Assembly: GCA_025463785.1 (NCBI GenBank)
Contig: JAODBD010000010.1
Location: 62,001 to 126,000, forward strand
Direction of reading: 5' to 3'
DNA: 64,000 bases
Source of the DNA: Glaciihabitans sp.
Lineage (GTDB): Bacteria; Actinomycetota; Actinomycetes; Actinomycetales; Microbacteriaceae
Below, in pieces: positions 17,033 to 25,365 of the stretch. The first letter of the stretch is position 1. Every line of letters starts with the position of its first letter. The position numbers and the translations under genes are program-made. The notes below the pieces were generated by a model. That model saw only the letters and a list, made by a program, of their open reading frames with translations. It did no database searches and was not told the DNA's origin.

Positions 17033-18064
17033 ATGCAGAGCCTCAACACAATGGATACTCGTACCGTGGATGACAGCAACGACCAGGCGATGGACGTGGC
17101 GATCATCAGCACTGGTGGAACCTTCGGCATGCAGGTATCCAGCCGTGGATTGGCTCCGGCACCGGTAGCCGATCGCATTGATGCGCTACTGCGTACGTCG
17201 CCGATCCGTGGTCTCAAATACCTCGTTTCCGAACTCACTCCCCAAATTGACAGCGCCAACGCGACGCCGACAGCGTGGCAACAGATTGTTGACGCCATCG
17301 ACGCGGTCTACGACCGGTTCGACGGCTTTGTGATCATTCATGGCACAGACACCATGGCCTACGCCGCCGCGGCCGTCTCGTATGTGTTTGCGCATCGGGA
17401 CAAACCGATCGTCTTCACCGGCGCGCAGCGACCGCTCTCCAGCAGCAACTCCGACGGCTCGGCCAATCTCGTTGGAGCGCTCGAGCATCTCATCGTCGCT
17501 CGCCCGAAGAACGTGGACATCTACTTTGGTGGAACCGTCCTGAGTGGAACCCGCGCGATCAAGTTCTCGACAGTCGCTGATCGTGCGTTCCTCGAACCAC
17601 CGCGCTCCATAGTTCCTGGCACTCCGGATGTGGAGGCCGGGTTGGCCGAGCTCGGCTTTGTCGGATATCAGGACATCGAAATCCCAGTGATTCGTATGTA
17701 CCCGGGAATCAGCGCGCGGGTGGTTTCGGCAATCCTGGACGGGGGAGTGCCCGGCGCTGTGCTCCAGTGCTACGGGTACGGCAACGTGCCCGCCGGCACC
17801 CCTGGACTACTCGATGCCATCACGCGAGCGACCGCCGGAGGGCAGGTCATCGTCGCGGTCACCCAGTGCATTGAGGGATCAATCGCGCTTGGTGCATCCG
17901 AAGTCAGCACAAGTCTGGCCGAGGCTGGCGTGATCGATGGAGCCGACATGACCACCGAGGCTGCGCTGACCAAGCTGCACTATCTCTTCGGGTGTGGCCT
18001 TCCTCCTCACGCCGTGCGCGAATTGGTGGCGCTCAACCGTGTGGGAGAGTTGGCACGAAACTGA
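17033..18064 (+). CDS. L-asparaginase, AnsA/AnsB type
   Basis: About 343 residues from ATG 17033; GTG 17030 is adjacent, and TTGAGG precedes. The first active-site Thr is in VAIISTGGTFGM near residues 23-34 and the second in FVIIHGTDTMAYAAAAV near 100, giving the Thr-Thr-Asp-Lys set of bacterial asparaginases. The FTGAQRPLSSSNSDGSANL stretch is also characteristic. The family hydrolyses L-asparagine, and often glutamine or related beta/gamma-amides, to the acid and ammonia. No signal peptide, so cytoplasmic. It opens the co-directional catabolic block running to 27556, where it may hydrolyse an amide intermediate other than free asparagine; that is inference. Confidence 0.88.
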   Translation: MQSLNTMDTRTVDDSNDQAMDVAIISTGGTFGMQVSSRGLAPAPVADRIDALLRTSPIRGLKYLVSELTPQIDSANATPTAWQQIVDAIDAVYDRFDGFVIIHGTDTMAYAAAAVSYVFAHRDKPIVFTGAQRPLSSSNSDGSANLVGALEHLIVARPKNVDIYFGGTVLSGTRAIKFSTVADRAFLEPPRSIVPGTPDVEAGLAELGFVGYQDIEIPVIRMYPGISARVVSAILDGGVPGAVLQCYGYGNVPAGTPGLLDAITRATAGGQVIVAVTQCIEGSIALGASEVSTSLAEAGVIDGADMTTEAALTKLHYLFGCGLPPHAVRELVALNRVGELARN

Positions 18065-18106
18065 GCAACTCGGATGGCTCGGCGAAGCGCAGGGAGGCAA
18101 ACATAA

Positions 18107-19234
18107 GTGGATTCCACGAAGCCGTATCTCTATGACCGTAGCGGCGCACGATACGCCATCGGTGAAGCGCGCTGGAGAGGCGACGATGGCACTCCGCTGA
18201 TGGTCTCGGCGCTGGCCGGCATAACACGGGATGACGTCGACAGGTCTGAGCGGTCGCAGTGGCGCTACCGCGCGGCACTTCCGCTCACGATCGAGCATCC
18301 GGTGTCGTTGGGAGAGGGATGCACGCCGCTGCTTCGGACGGAGTTGGACAACATTCCGGTCCTGATCAAGCCGGAATGGTTCAACCCGACCGCCAGCTTC
18401 AAGGATCGCGGGACAACCGTGATGCTGTCGGTTGTCGCCAGTCAGGGTATTTCGGAGATTCTTGAGGACAGTTCAGGAAACGGCGGATCATCCGTTGCTG
18501 CGTACGCGGCCGCCGCGGGTATCAAAGCCAAGATCCTGGCTCCGGAAAGCACGTCGGCCGCGAAGATCCTGCAGAGCCGGATCCACGGGGCCCAAATCGA
18601 ACTCGTCCCTGGCAGCCGCACGGCGACATCCGATGAAGCGCTTCGCCAGGCAGGCGAGCGTTTCTATTCCAGCCACAACTGGCATCCATTCTTCCTTCAG
18701 GGCACCAAGCTGCTTGCCTACGAGATTTGGGAGGACCTCGGATTCACGGCGCCGGACAGCGTAGTCGTTCCCGCGGGCGCAGGCAGCCTGGTCCTGGGAT
18801 GTTTCATCGGGTTCACCGAGCTGGTCGCGTCCGGCGCGATCGCCCGAATTCCACGGATTCTCGTGGCCCAGCCACAGAACTGCAGCCCGCTGGCGGATGC
18901 GTTCGCAGCGGGCGAGCCGGCCACATCCGACGGCCATTGGAAACCGACGCTCGCCGAGGGCACTTCGATCGCTCGACCCGTGCGCGATCGGGAGGTCCTT
19001 GCCGCGGTTGCACAGTCCGGTGGCGGTTTTCAAACCGTATCGGAAGAGGAGATTCCCATTGCCGTCCGCTCGCTCGCGGTGCAGGGTCTCTACGCGGAGC
19101 CGACGAGTTCGATCGTGGCCGCCGCACTTTCCGGATTCGTTCGTCAGGGTCTGGTGCGGAGCGGCGAGACAACGGTCGTCGTCCTGTCGGGATCCGGCCT
19201 GAAGGCTGCCCAGACGATGGCAGCCATCGCATGA
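18107..19234 (+). CDS. Threonine-synthase-like PLP enzyme (fold type II)
   Basis: 375 residues from GTG 18107, with AGGGAGG ten bases upstream. PLP-binding lysine in NPTASFKDRGTT near residue 97; phosphate/substrate loop DSSGNGGSSVAAYAAAAGI near 124-142; a Gly-rich PLP phosphate region VPAGAGSLVLG near 225; and VVLSGSGLKAAQ at the C-terminus. This is the threonine synthase/cysteate synthase/diaminopropionate lyase group. Genuine threonine synthases sit with hom and thrB; this one sits with RidA, whose ATGA start overlaps its stop. RidA removes reactive enamines made by PLP beta-eliminations, so a beta- or gamma-elimination of a hydroxy- or substituted amino acid is more likely than threonine synthesis. 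Confidence 0.8.
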   Translation: MDSTKPYLYDRSGARYAIGEARWRGDDGTPLMVSALAGITRDDVDRSERSQWRYRAALPLTIEHPVSLGEGCTPLLRTELDNIPVLIKPEWFNPTASFKDRGTTVMLSVVASQGISEILEDSSGNGGSSVAAYAAAAGIKAKILAPESTSAAKILQSRIHGAQIELVPGSRTATSDEALRQAGERFYSSHNWHPFFLQGTKLLAYEIWEDLGFTAPDSVVVPAGAGSLVLGCFIGFTELVASGAIARIPRILVAQPQNCSPLADAFAAGEPATSDGHWKPTLAEGTSIARPVRDREVLAAVAQSGGGFQTVSEEEIPIAVRSLAVQGLYAEPTSSIVAAALSGFVRQGLVRSGETTVVVLSGSGLKAAQTMAAIA

Positions 19235-19641
19235 GCGGCGAGGACGTCGCCGGCGAAATTCAGGTGATCAACGCTCAAGGGCTCGTCGCGCCGCTTGGAC
19301 ACTACAGTCACGTCAGCACTGGCGGTGGCGTCGCCTACATCTCGGGACAGCTGCCGGTCACCTCGGAGGGGAAGCCGATAACTGACCGGCCTTTCGCGGA
19401 ACAGGTGGCTCAGACCCTCGCGAATCTGGGTAAGTGCCTCGCGGCCTCGGGTCTCGACAATAACGATCTCCTGCAGGTGCGTGTCTACGTGACCGACATC
19501 GCGAACTGGCCCGAGTTCGATGAGATCTACTCGACCTGGATGGGACAGCACCGGCCCGCTCGAGCAGTCGCCGGGGTCAAGGAGCTCCATTACGGCTCCG
19601 CGGTTGAGATCGAGGCCGTCGCACTTCTGCGTCGAAGCTGA
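19231..19641 (+). CDS. RidA (YjgF/YER057c/UK114) family deaminase
   Basis: 136 residues from ATG 19231, whose ATGA overlaps the stop of the PLP enzyme gene. Visible features: GHYSHVSTGGGVAYISGQLP, QVAQTLANLGKCLAASGL, VRVYVTDIANWPEFDEIY, and the RPAR motif in GQHRPARAVAGVKELHYG, where the Arg binds the carboxylate of imine substrates; the terminal IEAVALL is standard. Known: RidA hydrolyses 2-aminoacrylate and related imines to keto acids and ammonia. Overlap with the PLP enzyme gives strong functional coupling. A much longer in-frame upstream extension runs antisense-like through the PLP gene and is not real. Confidence 0.92.
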   Translation: MSGEDVAGEIQVINAQGLVAPLGHYSHVSTGGGVAYISGQLPVTSEGKPITDRPFAEQVAQTLANLGKCLAASGLDNNDLLQVRVYVTDIANWPEFDEIYSTWMGQHRPARAVAGVKELHYGSAVEIEAVALLRRS

Positions 19642-19657
19642 GTCGACGAGACGACTC
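19640..19657 (+). terminator. Weak hairpin after ridA
   Basis: GAGTCG-ACGAGA-CGACTC directly over the ridA stop, followed by GTT. Short stem and no U run, so it may only reduce readthrough into the permease part of the cluster. A second inverted repeat, AACAAGA/TCTTGTT, lies at 19717-19738. Confidence 0.3.
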
Positions 19658-19736
19658 GTTGTCTCCTATCGACTGACCGCTGTTGCCATCGCCAAACGCG
19701 GTCTTTCGTGCGCCGTAACAAGAACGTAACATCTTG

Positions 19737-19767
19737 TTGCTGTAGCTGAAATACAGCTGATATATCA
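19737..19767 (+). promoter_or_regulatory. Candidate promoter with overlapping GntR-type palindrome
   Basis: TTGCTG (19737-19742) is followed after 17 nt by ATATAT/TATATC (19760-19766), a reasonable -35/-10 pair upstream of the permease gene. The perfect palindrome TGATATATCA (19758-19767) covers the -10. FCD-type GntR regulators bind short palindromes of this kind, and one is encoded at the end of this gene block. Repression by occlusion is inferred. Confidence 0.5.
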
Positions 19768-19819
19768 ATGGATAATCTACCGACTGCACCTTCGACCGAA
19801 TCTAAGGAGTGAGTGAACC

Positions 19820-21367
19820 ATGACCGATGCAAGTTCCAGCGTCGACGCGACAAATGCACCCCACCGCCTCAAAGGCGGGATCCTCACCGTTCCGAACGCA
19901 ATCGCACTGTCCGCCGCCGCGATGGCGCCAGTTCTCGCCATCGTTCTCAATGCCCCAGCCGCCGCCAACGCAGCAGGTGCGGCAATGCCCCTGTCCTTTT
20001 TGATTGCTTTCATCGCCTGCGCGCTCGTAGGAAACACGGTTGTACAGTTCGCGCGGAAACTGCCATCTGCAGGCTCGTTCTACACCTTCAACTCCAAGGG
20101 CCTTGGCCCGCTTGCGGGATTCTTCACCGGGTGGCTCTTCTGGATCGGGTACGCAATTCTCGCGCCCGGACTTATGACAGCATTTGGCGCATTCGTCCAC
20201 GATTACGTGCTGTCGACATTCAAAGCCGACGTGCCATGGTGGATTTTCAGCCTGGGTGCCATGGCGATCGTGTTCGGACTCTCCGTTCGGAGCATCAAGG
20301 CGTCGGTCAATGTCGACCTGACCCTCCTCGTCATCGAGGTCATTGTCTTCCTCATCCTCGGCATAGTCGCGATCTCGACCGCAGGCAGTGGGAACACTCC
20401 CAGCGTCTTCTACATCACGTCCTCGCCGACCGGCTTTTCGGGGGTTGGCCTCGGCGTGGTGTTCGGCATTCTGTCCTTCATCGGATTTGACGCCGCCGCG
20501 ACGCTGGGGGAGGAGACTCGAAACCCGAAGCGCAGCATCCCCATCGCGGTGATTGGCGCCCTCTCTGCTGTAGGCGTTTTCTACGTTCTTCTCATGTACG
20601 CGCTGACCGCGGGCTACAAACTCAACGACAAGGCCCACATGGCCGCGTTCCTCAAGGACGCAAATCCGTTCGTCACCCTCGCCCAGCACGTTACGCCGTG
20701 GCTCGTGCAGCCGATCGAAATCGCGGCAATCGCGGGCATCTTCAGTTGTTTTCTCGCCATTCACAACACGACCGTGCGGGTCATGTTCTCGATGGGACGC
20801 GATGAGGTTCTTCCGAAGTCGATGGGCCGCCTCCACGCGCGCTGGTTCTCTCCGCTGCGCGCCATCATCGTTCAGACCATCTTCACGCTGGTCGTCGGAC
20901 TGGGTATTGGCGCCTGGGATGGGCCGGGGGCGACGGGAGCCTACGCCTTTACGGGAACCATCGGCACGGTCGCAATCGTGATCGTCTACATCATGGCCAA
21001 TATCGCCCTCATCAGATACTTCTGGCGCTCGAAGGAGCGCAGAATCCTGACGCACGTGATCGTGCCGGTGCTTGGCGTGATCGCCCTCGCCTACCCGCTG
21101 TATGCCGTCGGGAACTTCAGCCAGCCGTACCCGTTCAACCTCGTGCCCTTCGTTGTCATCGCCTGGGTCGCGGCCGGGGTCGGCCTTTACCTGTACTACC
21201 GCGTGAAGTCGCCTCAGAAGATTGCTGCTGTCGGTGCATTTGTGACCGAAGAAGACCTACCTTCGAGCGAGCAGCCTTCGGCACTCCTGTCCGCTCGCGC
21301 GGCCTCTGTCCAGCATCCGACGATCGCAGAAGAGTTCGCGGAGCACCCGGAGATCGCGAAGCGCTGA
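19820..21367 (+). CDS. APC-superfamily amino acid/polyamine permease
   Basis: 515 residues from ATG 19820, with AAGGAG upstream. About twelve hydrophobic segments. The first helix region LTVPNAIALSAAAMAPVLAIV and LPSAGSFYTFNSKGLGPLAGFFTGW match the APC family helices 1-2 with the Gly-rich substrate-binding break; GFDAAATLGEETRNPKRSIP is the usual loop after helix 6. The Glu-Pro/Thr-rich C-terminal tail is cytoplasmic. It likely imports the amine or amino acid processed by the following enzymes. Its gene starts the second transcription unit of the block: the next gene begins 3 nt after its stop. Confidence 0.9.
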   Translation: MTDASSSVDATNAPHRLKGGILTVPNAIALSAAAMAPVLAIVLNAPAAANAAGAAMPLSFLIAFIACALVGNTVVQFARKLPSAGSFYTFNSKGLGPLAGFFTGWLFWIGYAILAPGLMTAFGAFVHDYVLSTFKADVPWWIFSLGAMAIVFGLSVRSIKASVNVDLTLLVIEVIVFLILGIVAISTAGSGNTPSVFYITSSPTGFSGVGLGVVFGILSFIGFDAAATLGEETRNPKRSIPIAVIGALSAVGVFYVLLMYALTAGYKLNDKAHMAAFLKDANPFVTLAQHVTPWLVQPIEIAAIAGIFSCFLAIHNTTVRVMFSMGRDEVLPKSMGRLHARWFSPLRAIIVQTIFTLVVGLGIGAWDGPGATGAYAFTGTIGTVAIVIVYIMANIALIRYFWRSKERRILTHVIVPVLGVIALAYPLYAVGNFSQPYPFNLVPFVVIAWVAAGVGLYLYYRVKSPQKIAAVGAFVTEEDLPSSEQPSALLSARAASVQHPTIAEEFAEHPEIAKR

Positions 21368-21369
21368 CC

Positions 21370-22068
21370 GTGATTGCCGTTGACGGAAAGTACGTCCTCA
21401 CTGAGCTCGTCGAGCTCGTCGACCCCGCGCATACCGCGCTCGTCCTGGTCGACATGCAACGCGACTTCATCGAGCCCGACGGACTCTTTGGTCAACTAGG
21501 GATCAATCTGTCGATGTATCAGGAGACACGACCGCGTCTGGCCGCACTTCTGGCGGACGCACGCCGCAACGGCATCCTGGTGATTCACATTCAAAACACG
21601 GCCCTTCCGGACCGCATGAGCGATTCGCCGGCACAGATCCGTTTCAATCTCAGGATGCACGATGGGGCCAGGCACGGTGGACCGCCACTTCGGTACACCG
21701 TGCCCGGTTCACCCGGTCACGAGTTTGTCGACGGGTTTGCGCCTCTGCCGGGCGAACTCGTCGTGCAAAAGTATCGCTCCAGCGCGTTTTGGGGCACGAA
21801 TCTGGAGCTGCTGCTGCGGAGCAATGCAATCCAGACGGTGGTCGTCGGTGGCTGTACGACAGAGGGATGCGTGGAATCAACCGCGCGGGACGCAATGTTC
21901 AACGATCACTACGTGGTCGTTGCATCGGATTGCGTCGGCAGCGACGACCGGGCGCAACACGATGCTTCGATGCTTCTGATGAAGCACCGATTCGACATGG
22001 CGAGCGCCGATGAGCTTGCCGAGGCCTGGCGCGAGGGCGCGGGGCACGAGGGAGAGGAATTCGCATGA
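21370..22068 (+). CDS. Isochorismatase-family cysteine hydrolase
   Basis: 232 residues from GTG 21370. The catalytic triad of the family is seen: Asp in TALVLVDMQRDFIEPDG, Lys in GELVVQKYRSSAFWGTNLE, and Cys in VVVGGCTTEGCVESTARDA. Members hydrolyse C-N bonds such as N-carbamoylsarcosine, ureidoacrylate, nicotinamide or biuret; the Lys-Tyr-Arg-Ser and CTTEGCV form is nearest the carbamoyl/ureido amidases. Length is usual. It overlaps the downstream SDR gene by 4 nt, so it is co-translated, and probably releases ammonia or carbamate from a pathway intermediate. Confidence 0.85.
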   Translation: MIAVDGKYVLTELVELVDPAHTALVLVDMQRDFIEPDGLFGQLGINLSMYQETRPRLAALLADARRNGILVIHIQNTALPDRMSDSPAQIRFNLRMHDGARHGGPPLRYTVPGSPGHEFVDGFAPLPGELVVQKYRSSAFWGTNLELLLRSNAIQTVVVGGCTTEGCVESTARDAMFNDHYVVVASDCVGSDDRAQHDASMLLMKHRFDMASADELAEAWREGAGHEGEEFA

Positions 22069-22814
22069 GCAAGCTGGAGGGTCGTGTTGCCGTTGTCACA
22101 GGCGCGGCATCGGGCATCGGACAGGCGATCGCGATCGCCTTTGCGCGGGAGGGCGCCAACATTGTCGTCGCTGACCGGTCGGACGTGACACAGGCAGCCG
22201 TTGTGCTTGCCGCGATTGCGGAAGTCGGGGCCGAGGCCCTGTTCGTTCAGACGGACGTGAGCGACGAGACGAGTGTGAACGCGATGGCGGCCAAGGCGCT
22301 CTCCCATTTTGGTCGAGTCGACATCCTCGTCAATAACGCCGGCATCTTTACGGAGTCGCTGCTCGAAAACATGCCAATCGAGGACTGGGACCACGTCCTC
22401 GGCGTAAATCTTCGAGGCACTTTCCTGTGCTCCCGCGCCCTCGTCGGCCAGATGCTTGAGCGCGGCGACGGCCGCATCATCAACATCGCGTCCCAGCTTG
22501 GCCAGATCGGTGGTACGTCTGTCGCGCACTATGTCGCGAGCAAGGCGGCCGTGATCGGTCTGACCAAGGCACTTGCTCGGGAAGTAGCGCATCGCGGGGT
22601 GCTCGTGAACGCGATCGCTCCAGGCCCGATTGAGACGCCTCTCCTCGACAGCGAAACGGAGGAATGGCGCAACGCGAAACTTGCGGAACTGCCGATCCGA
22701 CGCTTTGGAACGGTTGACGAGGTGACTCCGACCGCAGTGCTGCTGGCCTCATCCGACGGCTCTTACTATGTTGGCCAGACTTTGGGACCCAATGGCGGGG
22801 ACGTGATGCTCTAG
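22065..22814 (+). CDS. Short-chain dehydrogenase/reductase (first of two)
   Basis: 249 residues from ATG 22065 (ATGA overlap). Classical SDR: VAVVTGAASGIGQAIAIAFA (cofactor loop TGxxxGIG), DILVNNAGIF (NNAG), Ser in IINIASQLGQIGG and YxxxK in VAHYVASKAAVIGL. Asp in NIVVADRSD after beta-2 suggests NAD rather than NADP. The end GGDVML lacks the common tail GG(I/T). It probably oxidises an alcohol or aminoalcohol-derived intermediate. A second SDR of the same family closes the enzyme set three genes on, so two sequential redox steps are likely. Confidence 0.88.
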   Translation: MSKLEGRVAVVTGAASGIGQAIAIAFAREGANIVVADRSDVTQAAVVLAAIAEVGAEALFVQTDVSDETSVNAMAAKALSHFGRVDILVNNAGIFTESLLENMPIEDWDHVLGVNLRGTFLCSRALVGQMLERGDGRIINIASQLGQIGGTSVAHYVASKAAVIGLTKALAREVAHRGVLVNAIAPGPIETPLLDSETEEWRNAKLAELPIRRFGTVDEVTPTAVLLASSDGSYYVGQTLGPNGGDVML

Positions 22815-22843
22815 GCCTACGCCTCGAGCAGGAAGAAAGACAC

Positions 22844-24202
22844 ATGAATATTCCAGAAGTTGTTGCTGCGGCCCATGAGGCCGGCGTCAAACTGATTCGC
22901 TTTGAATACTGCGACGTGAGCGGAATCGCGAGAACGAAGGCGATTCACGTCGCCCAACTCGAACACAAGCTGCTCGAGGGTGTGAGCCTTACGCGAGCAC
23001 AGATGTCGATCAACATGCTCGAAGAGATGGTGAAGATCGATGGATTTGAACCGATCGGCGAGATTCGACTAGTGCCAGATCTTTCGACATTCACGGTTCT
23101 GCCCTGGGTGCCGGCAAGTGCGAGCGTCATGTGTGACCAGCTTGGACACGACCGGGTCAATTGGGGAGCGTGCACGCGCTCCTACCTGAAAGACGTCATC
23201 GAGCGGGCCGCCAGTCACGGGCTCAGCGTTCAGGCGACGTTTGAAAACGAGTACTACCTGGCTCACGAGCAGGATGGCGAATACATCCCATTCGACGTCC
23301 CTGACCACGCGCCGGTCTACAGTTCGATTGGACACGATCTCAACGCCGAGATCATGGTCGAGACCATTGACGCGCTGGAATCGCAGGGCATTTCGGTCGA
23401 ACAGGCCATTAACGAATACGGTGCCGGCCAGCACGAGATTTCGATCCGACACACTGATGCGCTTCGTGCCGCGGATAACCAGATGAAGTTCCGAGACACC
23501 ATCCGGGGAGTCGCGCGCAAGTACGACCTGTTTGCTTCCTTCGCACCGAAACCGTATCCGGACCAGATCGGAAGTGGCGCCCACGTGCACTTCAGTCTCT
23601 GGGACCTCGCGGGCAAGAACAGCCTCCTGTATGACCGCGCGGCCGAAAACGGCTTGTCGAAGATGGGCAGGCACTTCATCGCCGGGGTCGCCGAGCATTT
23701 GCCTGCCCTCGTTGCGCTGACGGCTCCGAGCTACAACTCCTATCGCAGGCTCACCCCGAACTCCTGGGCTTCCGCAACCACCGCCTGGGGTTTCGACAAC
23801 AAGGAGGCGGCATTGCGAGTCTGCTCGCCGTTCTACCAGCGCGAGGAACAGAGCTACAACATCGAGTTCAAGACCTCCGATGCCAGCGCAAACCCGTATC
23901 TCTCCCTTGGTGCTCTGATTGCCTGTGGTCTCAATGGCATCGAACGCGAGCTCGAGCCGGGGGATCCGAGCGAGCACGACCCCGCATACCTTTCGGCCGA
24001 GGAGCTCGTTCGCGGCAAAGTTCGTCCTTTGCCGACCACAATGGATGGTGCGCTGGATGAACTCGAGAAGGATGACTTCCTCCTCGGTACCATGGGCGAT
24101 ATGCTCGCTCGCTGCTATCTCGGCGTGCGCCGGTCTGAGGCTGAGGCGTTCGGAGCCGAGACTCTGGACTTCGAGATTCGCAACCACTTCTACCGGTTCT
24201 GA
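22844..24202 (+). CDS. Glutamine-synthetase-family gamma-glutamyl ligase
   Basis: 452 residues from ATG 22844, 29 bp after the SDR gene. GS fold marks: VKLIRFEYCDVSGIARTKA (beta-grasp), ENEYYL metal site, INEYGAGQHEISI, KPYPDQIGSGAHVHFSLWD (ATP/metal), NSYRRLTPNSWA and WGFDNKEAALRVC, where true GlnA has NRSAxxR. It is shorter at the C-terminus, with no adenylylation Tyr loop. These deviations mark the GlnA-like ligases (PuuA, IpuC, GlnT, FluG C-terminal domain) that couple glutamate to amines. The amidohydrolase gene follows after 5 nt; in fungal FluG the same two domains are fused in the opposite order. Likely role: gamma-glutamylation of the imported amine. Confidence 0.87.
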   Translation: MNIPEVVAAAHEAGVKLIRFEYCDVSGIARTKAIHVAQLEHKLLEGVSLTRAQMSINMLEEMVKIDGFEPIGEIRLVPDLSTFTVLPWVPASASVMCDQLGHDRVNWGACTRSYLKDVIERAASHGLSVQATFENEYYLAHEQDGEYIPFDVPDHAPVYSSIGHDLNAEIMVETIDALESQGISVEQAINEYGAGQHEISIRHTDALRAADNQMKFRDTIRGVARKYDLFASFAPKPYPDQIGSGAHVHFSLWDLAGKNSLLYDRAAENGLSKMGRHFIAGVAEHLPALVALTAPSYNSYRRLTPNSWASATTAWGFDNKEAALRVCSPFYQREEQSYNIEFKTSDASANPYLSLGALIACGLNGIERELEPGDPSEHDPAYLSAEELVRGKVRPLPTTMDGALDELEKDDFLLGTMGDMLARCYLGVRRSEAEAFGAETLDFEIRNHFYRF

Positions 24203-24207
24203 TCACG

Positions 24208-25365
24208 ATGACGAACTTGGTGGACCTCACCGATGTTCCCGTCGTTGACAACCACTGTCACGCAATCGAGGCACTTCAGCCAGTCGGCCTGGCCGAATGG
24301 AGGGCGTTGTTCACGGAGTCTCCGGACCCGGGGATGCGCGCGAAAGACGTCGTCGAGACCGCGTTCTACCGCAGGCTGACCCGCTCGCTTGAGGAGTTCT
24401 TCGGGGTGTCGGGCGAGGACGGCGTGCTCCGCGCGAGAGCAAGTCACAGCACCGCAGAACTCGTCGCCAAGTTGTTCGATGATGCATCCATTGCTGGTGT
24501 TGTCATCGATACCGGCTATCCCGCGCCAGAGAAGGCGATGGATGCGACAGAATTCGCCCTGGCCAGCGGTGCGGAGTACGCGGCGCTGATTCGGCTCGAG
24601 GTGGAGTTCCAGCGGTTGATCGTCGCGCACGGACGCTATGACGATCTGGTCGCCAGCGTTCGCGAACTGGTATCCGATGTTCGCGGCACGGGCTTCGCCG
24701 GGTTCAAGAGCATCGCGGCTTACCGTACCGGACTTGCGATCGAGCGATGGTCGGATGAGGATGCCCACGCCGCGTATGCCCAAGCGCGCGTCGAAGTCGA
24801 CTCAACCGGATCGGTCCGTCTCGGCTACAAACCACTGCTCGACACCCTGCTGCACCTGGCATTTGAGGCCGCGGCGGTCCAGGAGCTTCCCGTCCAATTT
24901 CACGTGGGATACGGTGACCCCGACGTCGACCTCCGCCGCGCTTCACCGCTTGAGTTGCGCAGCATCCTCGAAGATTCCGCGTACCGGTCGATGCCGGTCG
25001 TGCTCCTTCACGGCTGCTGGCCATACGTTCGGGAGGGCGCGTATCTCGCCTCCGTCTACGGCAACGCCTATTTGGACCTGTCGTTCGCCATCCCCTTTTT
25101 GTCGATCGGAGAGATGACGTCGATGACGCGCGCCGCGCTGGCCGTGGCTCCCTTCACCAAATTGATGTACAGCTCGGATGGCTCGCGGGTGCCGGAACTC
25201 AACTGGATCGCCGCGAAAGACGGCAGGAAAGTAATCGGGTCGGTACTCGGAGAGCTCGTCTCTGACGGCGATCTTGACGCGGGGCAAGCGCACCGGGCCG
25301 GAGAACAGGTCCTTCGTGATAACGCGGTGAAGCTCTACGGCTTTCGTTCGAACGGAGTGTCGTGA
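24208..25365 (+). CDS. FluG-type amidohydrolase (amidohydrolase-2 fold)
   Basis: 385 residues from ATG 24208. Metal-dependent TIM-barrel hydrolase motifs in order: VVDNHCHAI (HxH), FKSIAAYRTGL (Lys/Arg strand), VQFHVGYGDPDVDL, VVLLHGCWPYVREGAYLASVYGNAYLDL, and MYSSDGSRVPEL (terminal metal Asp). This order and wording closely match the N-terminal domain of FluG-like proteins. The family hydrolyses or decarboxylates cyclic amides and carboxylates; the substrate of this branch is not established. Directly adjoining the GS-like gene, it forms a split equivalent of the FluG fusion. Its TGA overlaps the next gene's ATG (TGATG). Confidence 0.82.
   Translation: MTNLVDLTDVPVVDNHCHAIEALQPVGLAEWRALFTESPDPGMRAKDVVETAFYRRLTRSLEEFFGVSGEDGVLRARASHSTAELVAKLFDDASIAGVVIDTGYPAPEKAMDATEFALASGAEYAALIRLEVEFQRLIVAHGRYDDLVASVRELVSDVRGTGFAGFKSIAAYRTGLAIERWSDEDAHAAYAQARVEVDSTGSVRLGYKPLLDTLLHLAFEAAAVQELPVQFHVGYGDPDVDLRRASPLELRSILEDSAYRSMPVVLLHGCWPYVREGAYLASVYGNAYLDLSFAIPFLSIGEMTSMTRAALAVAPFTKLMYSSDGSRVPELNWIAAKDGRKVIGSVLGELVSDGDLDAGQAHRAGEQVLRDNAVKLYGFRSNGVS

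Noticed and set aside
18727-19230. Long N-terminal extension of ridA
   Set aside because: It is Arg/Gly-rich, runs through the PLP enzyme gene in another frame, and the ATGA start at 19231 gives a normal RidA length.
19802-21055. 417-codon minus-strand open frame opposite the APC permease
   Set aside because: Its Arg/Asp/His-rich translation is a typical antisense shadow; the permease is unambiguous.
23069-24187. 372-codon minus-strand open frame opposite the GS-like gene
   Set aside because: No motif or ribosome binding site; the sense frame has the glutamine synthetase motifs.
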